In this document: positions 1-7,269 of the stretch, in pieces
Layout of the letters: each line of letters begins with the position of its first letter
Position numbering within the stretch: the first letter of the stretch is position 1
NCBI GenBank assembly: GCA_023382535.1
Contig: JAHDWA010000153.1
Span: 1 to 10,394, forward strand
DNA length: 10,394 nucleotides
DNA from: Anaerolineae bacterium
GTDB taxonomy: Bacteria; Chloroflexota; Anaerolineae; 4572-78; J111
Direction: 5' to 3'
Made by a program: the position numbers and the translations under genes
Notes under the pieces: generated by a model
Database searches by the model: none
The model's input: the letters and a program-made list of their open reading frames with translations, nothing else
What the model was told of the DNA's origin: nothing

Positions 1-4
1 GCTT

Positions 5-29
5 TGTTTGATAATGGAGGTATCAAACA
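5..29. promoter_or_regulatory. Perfect 9-bp inverted repeat upstream of the GT4 gene
   Basis: The arms TGTTTGATA (5-13) and TATCAAACA (21-29) are exact reverse complements separated by a 7-nt loop, ATGGAGG, which itself holds a Shine-Dalgarno-like GGAGG. The element ends 38 bp before the GTG start at 68. As DNA it could be an operator for a dimeric repressor; as RNA it could form a leader hairpin. A short perfect repeat at this place is seen directly; its function is inference. The window edge prevents judging whether it belongs to the GT4 leader or to the end of an upstream gene. Confidence 0.4.
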
Positions 30-67
30 CAGAAATGGCCCTTAATCAAGTTTTAGAGGAGGCAGCC

Positions 68-1282
68 GTGCAGATTGCCTATTTTACCAACACCTATTTG
101 CCTGTGGTTAGCGGCGTGGTGCAAGCCGTTCACACCTTCCGGCGCATGCTTTCCCAGCAGGGGCACAACGTTTTCATTTTTGCCCAGGATGGCAGAGGCT
201 ACCAGGATAAAGAACCATTTGTGTTTCGCTATCCGGCCTTTACCCTGCCCATGCACCCCAACTATCCGATCACTCTCCCGATTTCGCAGAAGGTTAATTG
301 GCTGCTGCCCACGCTCAAACTGGACGTAATTCACAGCCACCATCCCTTTTTGCTGGGCGCAATTGCAGCCAAAAAAGCGTCTGAACTGGATGTGCCGCTG
401 GTATTTACCTACCACACTCGCTATCAGGAGTACAGCCATTACGTGCCGTTGAATCAGAAACTGGTCAAGGCTGTGATTAGAGGACATCTGTCAGATTATA
501 TGCAGAAATGCCACCATATTATCGTCTCCAGCCACAGCAGTAAAGAGGAACTGGCTAATGTTTATGGCATTTCCGACCAGATTACAGTGGTTCCCATGGG
601 ATTGGATTTGTCCCTGTGGGCTGCGGCGGATGGTCAACCGGTGCGCCTGGCGCGAGGCTGGGCGGATGATGCCGTGCTGATTTCGGTGGGGCGATTGGCC
701 AAAGAAAAGAATTGGCCAACCCTGCTTAAGGCGGTGGCCTCAACCCTTAAAACTCGGTCGGGAACTCGTTTTGTCCTCATCGGCGACGGGAACGAACGAA
801 AATCGCTGGAAAAACTGGCTCAGGAGTTGGGCATCGCGCCACAGGTTGAATTTACCGGCGTCCTTCCCCACTCGCAGGTTATTGCCCACTTGAAAGCGGC
901 TGACTTGTTCTGTTTTGCTTCAATCACCGAGACCCAGGGGCTTGTGACCCTGGAGGCAATGGCCGCCGGGCTGCCCGTAGTAGCTGTTAATGCCAGCGGC
1001 ACTTGCGATGCAGTGACTCACGAGAGCGAAGGTCTCCTGACCCCAAACCAGGATTTGGCCCTGTCACAGGCTATAAGTCGGGTACTGGATAGTCCGGCTC
1101 TAAGGAACCGGCTGGCCGACGCTGCCCTGAAACGGGTACAAACCTTCAATATTGAGGTGCAGGCTGGTAAAATTGTGTCAGTGTACGAACAAGCCAGGGA
1201 AGATCACCGCGCTGGACACTATGTACACGTCGCCATCCCTCAACTGCCGCGCTGGTCTGATTCATTCCCTTTGTCAGTGTGA
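68..1282 (+). CDS. GT4 family glycosyltransferase, similar to diacylglycerol alpha-glucosyltransferases
   Basis: This 404-residue protein is a retaining GT-B fold glycosyltransferase of family GT4, which moves a sugar from a nucleotide-sugar donor to an acceptor at the inner face of the membrane or in the cytoplasm. The N-terminus (IAYFTNTYLPVVSGV) is the typical first strand and glycine loop of the acceptor domain; HSHHPFLLG and TYHTRYQEYSHYVP resemble monoglucosyl-diacylglycerol synthases and related lipid or mannosyl transferases. The C-terminal domain has the donor-binding ISVGRLAKEKN segment and the EX7E motif with E288 and E296, followed by AMAAGLPVVA. GTG at 68 is chosen as start because AGAGGAGG (55-62) lies 5 nt upstream and because family members start right before the first strand; an upstream in-frame TTG at 8 would add 20 unconserved residues and has no such site. 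The acceptor cannot be told from sequence; a membrane glycolipid is the likeliest guess. It may be monocistronic. Confidence 0.9.
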   Translation: MQIAYFTNTYLPVVSGVVQAVHTFRRMLSQQGHNVFIFAQDGRGYQDKEPFVFRYPAFTLPMHPNYPITLPISQKVNWLLPTLKLDVIHSHHPFLLGAIAAKKASELDVPLVFTYHTRYQEYSHYVPLNQKLVKAVIRGHLSDYMQKCHHIIVSSHSSKEELANVYGISDQITVVPMGLDLSLWAAADGQPVRLARGWADDAVLISVGRLAKEKNWPTLLKAVASTLKTRSGTRFVLIGDGNERKSLEKLAQELGIAPQVEFTGVLPHSQVIAHLKAADLFCFASITETQGLVTLEAMAAGLPVVAVNASGTCDAVTHESEGLLTPNQDLALSQAISRVLDSPALRNRLADAALKRVQTFNIEVQAGKIVSVYEQAREDHRAGHYVHVAIPQLPRWSDSFPLSV

Positions 1283-1412
1283 CTTCCTTACAATGTAAGT
1301 GAAGCTTGCCCCGCTGCTAAAGTTGGCCTAAAATTGAGAAGTGTTTCGAGTGGTTGAAGCGTTACAATAAGATATAAACCCTCGCTTTTTACAGACCGAA
1401 AGGAATTATCCG
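1283..1412 (+). other. Intergenic region between the GT4 and DUF169 genes
   Basis: Directly after the GT4 stop there is a hairpin: CTTCCTTAC (1283-1291), loop AAT, then GTAAGTGAAG (1295-1304) with one bulged T. It is not followed by a T run, so it is not a convincing intrinsic terminator. The second half is AT-rich (TTGAGA at 1334, TACAAT at 1363, TATAAA at 1373) and probably holds the promoter of the next gene, but no -35/-10 pair has good spacing. GAAAGGA (1398-1404) is the ribosome binding site for the ATG at 1413. No gene is seen. Confidence 0.4.
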
Positions 1413-2219
1413 ATGACTCTAAACCTTCTCCAAACTCTCGACCACGCCCTCCAAACCCACATCCGCCCGGCGACGTTTCCGCTGGCGGTGCGGATGATCG
1501 CCGAGGGCGAGGCGCTGCCGGAACGAGCCAAGCGGCCCAAGGCTGATTTTGGCGAAGAGATGGCCATTTGCCAGGCGCTGGCCATGGTCCGCCACACCGG
1601 GCGGGTCATTGCTATGAACGGCGAGGATCTGTCCTGCCCGCTGGCCAAGGCGGTCTGGGGGTTTGAGCCGCTGCTGGGCTATTTTCTCAACGGCATGACC
1701 TGCGCCGGCATGTACACCGAAACCCCGGCGGCCGGGGCCGTCACCGAGGCGGGGGTGGACAAGTGGGATTACCGGCAGTGGGCTTACGTGGCCGCCGCGC
1801 CGCTGTCACGCTGCACCTTCGAGCCGCACGTGGTTGTCATTTATGGCAACTCGGCCCAGGTGATGCGGCTGGTCACGGCCCGGCTGTGGAAAACGGGCGG
1901 GCGGATCGAGTCCAGCTTCTCCGGGCGGATTGACTGCGCCGACGCGGTCATCACCACCATGAAAACGGACGAGTGCCAGGTCATCCTGCCCTGCTACGGC
2001 GACCGCGTCTTTGCCCAGGCCGGCGACGGCGAGATGGCCTTTACCATCCCCTTCGGCAAGATCGAGATGGTTTTGGAAGGGCTGGCCGGGACGCACCAGG
2101 GCGGGATTCGCTACCCTATCCCCAAGTTTCTGAGCTACACCGGCGAGTTCCCGGAACAGTATGTGAAGATGGAAGAGCTGTGGAAGGATGAAGGCGGAAG
2201 GCGGAAGGATGAAGATTAA
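1413..2219 (+). CDS. DUF169 family protein of unknown function
   Basis: The 268-residue protein matches the DUF169 family (Pfam PF02596), which is found in many anaerobic bacteria and archaea and has no assigned reaction. Family-like features are FPLAVRM near residue 22, cysteines at C53 (EMAICQALA) and C75 (LSCPLAKAVWGF), the central FEPHVVVIYGNSAQVMRLVTA segment that corresponds to the usual PDVV..YG.P.Q block, GRIDCADAV, and the PCYGDR...IPFGKIE region near the end. No signal peptide or membrane segment is visible, so it should be cytoplasmic. The conserved cysteines suggest metal or cofactor binding, which is inference. GAAAGGA lies 8 nt before the ATG. The last dozen residues (WKDEGGRRKDED) are encoded by an intergenic-type heptamer repeat and are probably not part of the ancestral protein. 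The stop overlaps the start of the next gene. Confidence 0.85.
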   Translation: MTLNLLQTLDHALQTHIRPATFPLAVRMIAEGEALPERAKRPKADFGEEMAICQALAMVRHTGRVIAMNGEDLSCPLAKAVWGFEPLLGYFLNGMTCAGMYTETPAAGAVTEAGVDKWDYRQWAYVAAAPLSRCTFEPHVVVIYGNSAQVMRLVTARLWKTGGRIESSFSGRIDCADAVITTMKTDECQVILPCYGDRVFAQAGDGEMAFTIPFGKIEMVLEGLAGTHQGGIRYPIPKFLSYTGEFPEQYVKMEELWKDEGGRRKDED

Positions 2220-2274
2220 GAATTTCATCCTCGTCGGGCGCCCCGCGCTCGGCAGTCCCTCATCCTTCATCCTT
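2182..2274. repeat. Heptamer-based intergenic repeat spanning a gene junction
   Basis: From 2182 the sequence can be read in heptads: GGAAGGA, TGAAGGC, GGAAGGC, GGAAGGA, TGAAGAT. GGAAGGATGAAG occurs exactly twice, at 2182-2193 and 2203-2214. The same unit returns in inverse orientation: CTTCATCCTT (2265-2274) is the reverse complement of AAGGATGAAG (2205-2214), and TTCATCC (2224-2230) mirrors GGATGAA (2207-2213). A GC-rich palindrome, GGGCGCCC (2236-2243), lies in between. This looks like a small compound repeat of the kind dispersed between genes in Chloroflexota and cyanobacteria. Here it is translated on both sides: it codes for the tail of the DUF169 protein and for the first residues of the lipoprotein. 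Confidence 0.6.
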
Positions 2275-2649
2275 TTGGTTGTGCTGCTGGCTATCCTGAT
2301 TTTGCTGGCCGGCTGCCGGCGGGCCGGGCAGAATGATTTAGCCGGTATTGGGGTCAATGTGACCGTTAATCCTAACCCGCCGCAGGTGGGCCAGGCGGCA
2401 GTGACAGTCACCCTCAGCGAGGCCGACGGCCAGCCTATTACCGGGGCAGAGGTCGAGTTGGAAGGCAACATGACCCATGCCGGGATGGCCCCGACCCTGG
2501 CCCAGCCCAGTGAAGTATCGCCGGGCCGCTACGAAGCCGCCCTTGACTTCACCATGGCCGGCGATTGGTTCATCCTCGTCCGGGCCACCCTGCCCGATGG
2601 CCGCAAGCTGGAGCGCCAGGTGGATGTGCCGGGGGTAAAAGGAGAATAA
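2209..2649 (+). CDS. FixH/YtkA-like lipoprotein, possible metal-binding domain
   Basis: The 146-residue product starts with a basic stretch (MKIKN), a hydrophobic helix at about residues 20-33 and the lipobox LLAGC, so it should be cleaved before C36, lipidated and anchored outside the membrane. The mature part (about 55-140) is a single Ig-like beta domain of the FixH/YtkA type: VNPNPPQVGQAAVTVTL, then GQPITGAEVELEGNMTHAGMAP, GRYEAALDFTMAGDWFILVRA. M88, H90 and M93 form an MxHxxM pattern that in related exported proteins is often a copper ligand set; copper binding here is inference. ATG 2209 is preferred, with GGAAGG just upstream; ATG 2188 in the same frame adds seven residues, all coded by the repeat. 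The n-region before the hydrophobic helix is unusually long because of that repeat. The gene overlaps the DUF169 gene, so translation is probably coupled. Confidence 0.75.
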   Translation: MKIKNFILVGRPALGSPSSFILLVVLLAILILLAGCRRAGQNDLAGIGVNVTVNPNPPQVGQAAVTVTLSEADGQPITGAEVELEGNMTHAGMAPTLAQPSEVSPGRYEAALDFTMAGDWFILVRATLPDGRKLERQVDVPGVKGE

Positions 2650-2650
2650 A

Positions 2651-2726
2651 TTGTGAATTGCGAGTGAAAAGAGCCGGAGAAACTCATTAATAATTCACAA
2701 TTGACAATTCACAATTGACAATTGGG
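2651..2726. repeat. 14-bp tandem repeat with inverted half-copy ahead of the glycosidase gene
   Basis: AATTCACAATTGAC is present twice in tandem (2692-2705 and 2706-2719) and followed by a third partial copy, AATTGGG (2720-2726). An inverted partner, TTGTGAATTG (2651-2660), begins right after the lipoprotein stop and is the exact complement of CAATTCACAA (2705-2714). Transcribed, the region could fold into a hairpin with about a 44-nt loop. Such AATTCACAATTGAC-type AT-rich repeats are a familiar kind of intergenic filler in several bacterial phyla. The last copy abuts the GGGAGGG ribosome binding site at 2724-2730. Confidence 0.65.
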
Positions 2727-2735
2727 AGGGATTGC

Positions 2736-5423
2736 ATGCCACCACCTCAAACCGCCGAACACCAACGCCTGGCCGACTCGGAGAAGCGGCAGAGTGATTG
2801 GAAAAATTGGGGACCGTATGTCAGCGAGCGGGCCTGGGGCACGGTCCGCGAGGATTACAGCGCCACCGGCGACGCCTGGGACTACTTGACTCACGACCAC
2901 GCCCGCAGCCGGGCCTATCGCTGGAATGAGGACGGGCTGGGCGGGGTATGCAACCGCTTCCAGAATATCTGCCTGGCGGTGGCCCTCTGGAACGGGCGCG
3001 ACCCCATCCTCAAAGAGCGCCTGTTTGGCTTGAGCGGCCCGGAAGGCAATCACGGCGAGGATGTCAAAGAGTATTACTTTTACCTCGACAGCACCCCCAC
3101 CCACTCCTACATGAAAATGCTCTACAAATATCCCCAGGTCGAGTACCCCTACGCCTGGCTGGTTGACGAGAACCGGCGGCGCGGGCGCACCACCCCCGAA
3201 TTTGAGTTGATTGACGCGCTGCACGATGCTTTCGCCGCCGGCCGCTACTTTGATGTGTTTATTGAGTATGCCAAGGCCGACCAGGAGGATATTTTATGCC
3301 GCATCACCGCGGTCAATCGCGGGCCGGAGCCGGCCCCGCTCCACATTCTGCCGCACCTGTGGTATCGCAACACCTGGTCGTGGGGGCATAACCCGGCCCG
3401 GCCGGAGCTGCGAGCCATTGATTTTGGCACCGTCCATGCGGAACAGCGCCACCTGGGCGACCGCTGGTGGCACGTCAGCGGCCTGGGGGCGCTGCAAAAC
3501 TTACCCTTGCAAGAGGCGGCTTTTCTGCTCTTTACCGAAAACGACACCAACACCGAGCGCCTTTTCGGCGTGCCCAACGCCAGCCCCTACGTCAAAGATG
3601 GCATTCACGAGGCGGTCGTGCATGGCCGGCTAGACCTCGTCAACCCGGCCTGCACCGGCACAAAAGTCGCTGCCCATTTTCGGGCAATGGTAGCGCCGGG
3701 GGAAACGGCGGTGGTGCAGGTCCGCTTTACCAATATCCCGCTGGATACGCCCTTTGACGATTTTGAGCCGGTTTTTGCCCAGCGTATCCGGGAGGCTGAC
3801 GAGTTTTACGCGGCCATCCAGGCCCCCACCCTGAGCGAGGACGAACAGCGCATTCAGCGCCAGGCCTTTGCCGGGCTGCTCTGGAGCAAGCAGTTCTATC
3901 ACTACGGCGTCCAGCTCTGGCTGGACGGCGACCCGTCCAGCCCCCCCCCGCCGGTCTCGCGGAAATATATCCGCAACATGGAGTGGAGCCACCTCTATAA
4001 CCTCGACGTGCTGTCCATGCCCGACAAGTGGGAGTATCCCTGGTATGCCGCCTGGGACCTGGCTTTTCACTGCATCCCGATTGCCATGATTGACCCGGAA
4101 CTGGCCAAGCGCCAGCTCATTCTGCTGCTGCGCGAGTGGTACATGCATCCCAACGGCCAGGTTCCGGCCTACGAATGGACCTTTAGCGATGTCAACCCGC
4201 CGGTGCATGCCTGGGCCGCCTGGCGGGTCTACAAAATCACCCGCAATGTGACCGGCCGGGCCGACCTGACCTTTTTGGAGCGAGTCTTTCACAAGTTACT
4301 GCTCAATTTTACCTGGTGGGTCAACCGCAAGGACACCGAAGGCAACAACATCTTCCAGGGCGGCTTTTTGGGGCTGGACAATATCGGCGTGTTTGACCGC
4401 AGCAAGCCACTGCCCACCGGCGGCTTCATCGAGCAGGCCGACGGCACGGCCTGGATGGGCATGTACTGCCTGAACATGCTGGCCATCGCCCTGGAATTGG
4501 CCCGCCACGACCGGGCCTACGAGGACGTGGCGACCAAATTTTTTGAGCACTTTATCTACATCGCCAACGCCATCGGCAACCTGGGTGACGGGTTCAGCCT
4601 GTGGGATGAGGAGGATGGCTTCTTCTACGACGTGCTGCACCTGCCCAACGGCCGGCACGTCCCGCTCAAGATTCGCTCCCTGGTCGGCCTGATCCCGCTG
4701 TTTGCCGTCGAGACGCTGGAACCGGATTTGCTGGAAAAACTGCCGCGCTTCCGCCAGCGCATGGAGTGGTTTCTGGAATACCGGCCTAAACTCGTCCAGA
4801 ATATCGCCTCGCTGACCGCCCCCGGCGAAGGCGGCCGCCGCCTGCTGGCCATCGCCGACCGGCCCAAGCTGGAGCTGATTTTGCCGCGCATGCTCGACCC
4901 GGCCCAATTTTTGTCGGATTACGGCCTGCGGGCGCTCTCCAAGCGGCACGCGACGGAACCCTACTACTTTAACGCCAACGGCCAGGTCCATATCGTCCAT
5001 TATGAACCGGCGGAGTCGAGCAGCGGGCTGTTTGGCGGCAACTCCAACTGGCGCGGGCCGATCTGGTTCCCGGTCAACTTTTTGATGGTCGAGTCGCTGC
5101 AGAAGTACCACCACTACTACGGCGAGTCGCTCAAGGTGGAACTGCCGCGCTATTCGGGGCGGTGGGTCAACTTGGACGAGGTTGCGACGGATCTATCTCG
5201 CCGCTTGATGGGCATCTTCCGGCGCGACGAAGCCAACGGCGCTCGGCGGCCTGTCTTCGGCGGGATTGACCTGTTCCAGACCGACCCGCACTGGCGCGAC
5301 TACCTTCCCTTTTACGAATATTTCCACGGAGATAACGGGGCCGGCCTTGGGGCCAGCCATCAAACCGGCTGGACGGCGCTGGTGGCGAAGTTGATCCAGC
5401 AGAGTGGGGGACAGGAAGCGTGA
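2736..5423 (+). CDS. GH63/MGH1-like glycoside hydrolase, YMR196W-type glucosidase
   Basis: The 895-residue protein resembles the large GH63-related 'glucosidases' (MGH1-like domain) that include yeast YMR196W; characterised GH63 enzymes are inverting hydrolases of alpha-glucosides or of osmolytes such as mannosylglycerate. The first about 370 residues look like the beta-rich N-terminal domain ([50 protein letters not shown]). The rest fits an (alpha/alpha)6 barrel: YAAWDLAF with D441 as candidate general acid, [16 protein letters not shown], the GH63-like [14 protein letters not shown] block (W772 to W777), and YEYFHGDNG with E861 as candidate base, then [10 protein letters not shown]. No signal peptide is visible, so it should act on cytoplasmic substrates. 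ATG 2736 is chosen because GGGAGGG lies 5 nt upstream; an earlier TTG at 2715 lies in the tandem repeat. The true substrate is unknown. A run of nine C residues (3941-3949) codes for a Pro stretch, but the frame is intact. Confidence 0.85.
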   Translation: MPPPQTAEHQRLADSEKRQSDWKNWGPYVSERAWGTVREDYSATGDAWDYLTHDHARSRAYRWNEDGLGGVCNRFQNICLAVALWNGRDPILKERLFGLSGPEGNHGEDVKEYYFYLDSTPTHSYMKMLYKYPQVEYPYAWLVDENRRRGRTTPEFELIDALHDAFAAGRYFDVFIEYAKADQEDILCRITAVNRGPEPAPLHILPHLWYRNTWSWGHNPARPELRAIDFGTVHAEQRHLGDRWWHVSGLGALQNLPLQEAAFLLFTENDTNTERLFGVPNASPYVKDGIHEAVVHGRLDLVNPACTGTKVAAHFRAMVAPGETAVVQVRFTNIPLDTPFDDFEPVFAQRIREADEFYAAIQAPTLSEDEQRIQRQAFAGLLWSKQFYHYGVQLWLDGDPSSPPPPVSRKYIRNMEWSHLYNLDVLSMPDKWEYPWYAAWDLAFHCIPIAMIDPELAKRQLILLLREWYMHPNGQVPAYEWTFSDVNPPVHAWAAWRVYKITRNVTGRADLTFLERVFHKLLLNFTWWVNRKDTEGNNIFQGGFLGLDNIGVFDRSKPLPTGGFIEQADGTAWMGMYCLNMLAIALELARHDRAYEDVATKFFEHFIYIANAIGNLGDGFSLWDEEDGFFYDVLHLPNGRHVPLKIRSLVGLIPLFAVETLEPDLLEKLPRFRQRMEWFLEYRPKLVQNIASLTAPGEGGRRLLAIADRPKLELILPRMLDPAQFLSDYGLRALSKRHATEPYYFNANGQVHIVHYEPAESSSGLFGGNSNWRGPIWFPVNFLMVESLQKYHHYYGESLKVELPRYSGRWVNLDEVATDLSRRLMGIFRRDEANGARRPVFGGIDLFQTDPHWRDYLPFYEYFHGDNGAGLGASHQTGWTALVAKLIQQSGGQEA

Positions 5424-5439
5424 GGTGTGAGGACTACAA

Positions 5440-6198
5440 ATGAATGAAGAACAACGCTTTGTTATGCCCCAAGAGCTTATTGACACGCTACGAACTGCCC
5501 GTCATGTTGTCGTACTCACCGGAGCTGGCATCTCTGCGGAGAGTGGTCTACCCACGTTTCGGGATAGATTGACCGGTTTGTGGGCGCAATACAAGCCCGA
5601 AGAACTTTCAACCCCGCAAGCATTTCGTCATAATCCCGGCTTGGTATGGGAATGGCACGCTGAATTACGTCGCGCTATGGCCGAAGCTGTACCCAATGCC
5701 GGGCATTTAGCCTTAGCGCAAATGGAACAAAAAATCCCTCAGTTTACTTTACTGACTCAAAACATTGACGGGCTGCATCAGCGAGCGGGTAGTCGCAATG
5801 TCATTGAACTTCATGGCAATATAGCTCGGACAAAATGCGCCGATGAAGATGTTATAGTGGAGGCCTGGGAGGAAACAGGGGAAATACCGCCGCGCTGCCC
5901 TCACTGCCGGGGATTGCTCCGGCCAGATGTTGTCTGGTTTGGCGAGATGCTGCCTAAAGAAGCCCTGGCCCTGGCAAATACAGCCGCAAAAGAGTGCGAT
6001 GTCTTCTTTTCGATTGGCACATCAGGAGTGGTTGAGCCGGCAGCCTCGCTGGCCTATCGTGCGATGGAAAAGGGGGCGACGGTAGTCATCATAAATCTAG
6101 ATGTGCAAACCAACCTATCCTCAAAGTATTACAAAATTCACGCCGCTGCGGGAATAATTCTGCCAATTCTATTGCAAGCCTGGTCAACCGAAGATTAA
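5440..6198 (+). CDS. SIR2-family NAD-dependent protein deacylase with atypical zinc site
   Basis: This 252-residue sirtuin removes acyl groups from protein lysines using NAD, giving nicotinamide and O-acyl-ADP-ribose in the cytoplasm. Visible motifs: GAGISAESGLPTFR (28-41) for NAD, TQNIDGLH (106-113), the catalytic H125 in ELHGN, GTSGVVEPAAS (193-203) and IINLD. The zinc site is unusual: C133, C153 and C156 are present, but the position for the fourth ligand (CxxC after C133) is E136. The Tyr-x-x-Arg pair that lets CobB/SIRT5-type enzymes accept succinyl or malonyl groups aligns here with H73-A-E-L76, so desuccinylase activity is not predicted. GTGAGG lies 7 nt before the ATG, 16 bp after the glycosidase stop, so co-transcription is possible. 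Codon use is visibly less GC-rich than in the glycosidase gene. CobB would be the usual name, but the atypical residues make me leave the symbol empty. Confidence 0.93.
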   Translation: MNEEQRFVMPQELIDTLRTARHVVVLTGAGISAESGLPTFRDRLTGLWAQYKPEELSTPQAFRHNPGLVWEWHAELRRAMAEAVPNAGHLALAQMEQKIPQFTLLTQNIDGLHQRAGSRNVIELHGNIARTKCADEDVIVEAWEETGEIPPRCPHCRGLLRPDVVWFGEMLPKEALALANTAAKECDVFFSIGTSGVVEPAASLAYRAMEKGATVVIINLDVQTNLSSKYYKIHAAAGIILPILLQAWSTED

Positions 6199-6209
6199 TG
6201 CTGCCGGCT

Positions 6210-6230
6210 GTCGGTGGTCAGCGGTCGTCT
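6210..6230. repeat. Short heptad pattern in the convergent gap
   Basis: The 33-bp gap between the converging SIR2 and SPFH genes holds three 7-nt units: GTCGGTG, GTCAGCG and GTCGTCT. They resemble degenerate GTCAGTG-like heptamer repeats found between genes in some bacteria. Only three imperfect units are present, so chance is a real alternative. No terminator hairpin is seen for either gene. Confidence 0.25.
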
Positions 6231-6231
6231 T

Positions 6232-7266
6232 TTACGCGCTCAGCCGCTGTTTCTCGCGGTCGTCGGGTCGGGGCACTCGTTTGAGCACGGCCAGATCGCT
6301 TTTAGTTAAGTGATCGGATCGGGCTGCGGGCAACTGGGGGACAGGTTTGGCAGCTATAGCGGGGCGTCTGGTGTCACTATCCCCTAATCTTATTTTCGGT
6401 TTGGCTACAACTTCCGGGGTATCGCTGCCACCCATCGGCACCTCAAGCTCGACCTGGGTGTCGGTTCGCTCGTCCTGCTCCAGGCGCAGCCGCTGGACGT
6501 TCCCCACGTCCACCCCGTCAACCGAAGCCAGCATTTGATCAAGGACTACGTTTGAGATTTCGGGGAACTGCTGCTGGAGCTGGCTGGCATATCGGGTCAG
6601 CCATTGGCTGTCAATCTGCCGTCCCTGCATACGTTTGATCGCATCAATAATGGCGTCGGGGATAACCCGACCGGTCAAGGTGATGGGCTGGGTCGTGTTT
6701 AAGATAACCCCGACGGAAGGCAGGCTTTTTTCCAACTCATTTTTAACCCCGGCCAGGAGGGTGTTATAACGCTCCGTACCCGGAGCCAGGGCCAGCACGC
6801 CATCCAGAGACGTCGCTCCGGCGGCCAGCGGCTTATTTTTCTCCAAAGCGGCCACTTGATTCACCAGGGCTTCGCGCATTTTCACTTGAACCTGCTGGCG
6901 GCGCTCGGCATCACTGACCTGCACCAATTGGGCCAATCTGGCCCTGTTCCCGCCCGCCGCCCGCAGCAGGTCAAAACTGCACCACAGGTCAAGCGTCAAA
7001 TCATTAGGCACGCTGTAAGCAAAAATGCCCGGCACCGTTACTTCCATGGGGTGATCCCGCACTTCCAGGGTCCGCACAATCTGCTCCAATCCAGGCACAA
7101 CAAAGACCATGCCCGGCCCGGTAACGCGGTTAAACCGTCCGAGCCGGTAGACCACCAGACGCCTTTCTTCAGGTACGATATGCATCATCGCCATGAACAG
7201 CTTGATAAAAACGAAAATCAGGACTACAGCGCCAATAATTCCAAGAATAATCCAAAGCGTTTGCAT
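6232..7266 (-). CDS. SPFH/stomatin-like (band 7) membrane protein, ATPase partner
   Basis: The 344-residue protein has one N-terminal membrane helix (about residues 4-28) followed by the SPFH entry signature: IVPEERRLVVYRLGRF (30-45), TGPGMVFVVPGLEQIV (49-64) and a beta-rich stretch to about residue 100. SPFH proteins form large membrane-bound oligomers that act as scaffolds and often hold a protease or ATPase partner. After the SPFH start the sequence is divergent: an Ala/Gln/Arg-rich helical part (about 105-145), a mixed middle region, and a polar, proline-rich tail (about 270-344) that is probably disordered. The start ATG lies 3 nt after the stop of the ATPase gene and its AGGAG (7280-7276) is inside that gene, 9 nt upstream, so the two are translationally coupled. 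The biological role is unknown; it is not a canonical HflK, HflC or QmcA. Confidence 0.8.
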   Translation of the reverse strand: MQTLWIILGIIGAVVLIFVFIKLFMAMMHIVPEERRLVVYRLGRFNRVTGPGMVFVVPGLEQIVRTLEVRDHPMEVTVPGIFAYSVPNDLTLDLWCSFDLLRAAGGNRARLAQLVQVSDAERRQQVQVKMREALVNQVAALEKNKPLAAGATSLDGVLALAPGTERYNTLLAGVKNELEKSLPSVGVILNTTQPITLTGRVIPDAIIDAIKRMQGRQIDSQWLTRYASQLQQQFPEISNVVLDQMLASVDGVDVGNVQRLRLEQDERTDTQVELEVPMGGSDTPEVVAKPKIRLGDSDTRRPAIAAKPVPQLPAARSDHLTKSDLAVLKRVPRPDDREKQRLSA

Positions 7267-7269
7267 CCC

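Noticed and set aside
8..67. Upstream extension of the GT4 protein from a TTG at 8
   Set aside because: The strong AGAGGAGG site points to GTG 68, and the extra 20 residues do not look like the family N-terminus.
1334..1378. Promoter for the DUF169 gene from TTGAGA or TTGAAG with TACAAT or TATAAA
   Set aside because: All pairs have wrong spacing (13 or 23 nt), so no precise promoter was annotated.
1806..2471. Long minus-strand open frame opposite the DUF169 and lipoprotein genes
   Set aside because: It mirrors GC-rich codons of two well supported plus-strand genes, has no recognisable domain and crosses a repeat.
3630..5114. Two long minus-strand open frames opposite the glycosidase gene
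   Set aside because: They lie wholly inside a gene with clear family motifs; low-complexity composition typical of antisense frames in GC-rich DNA.
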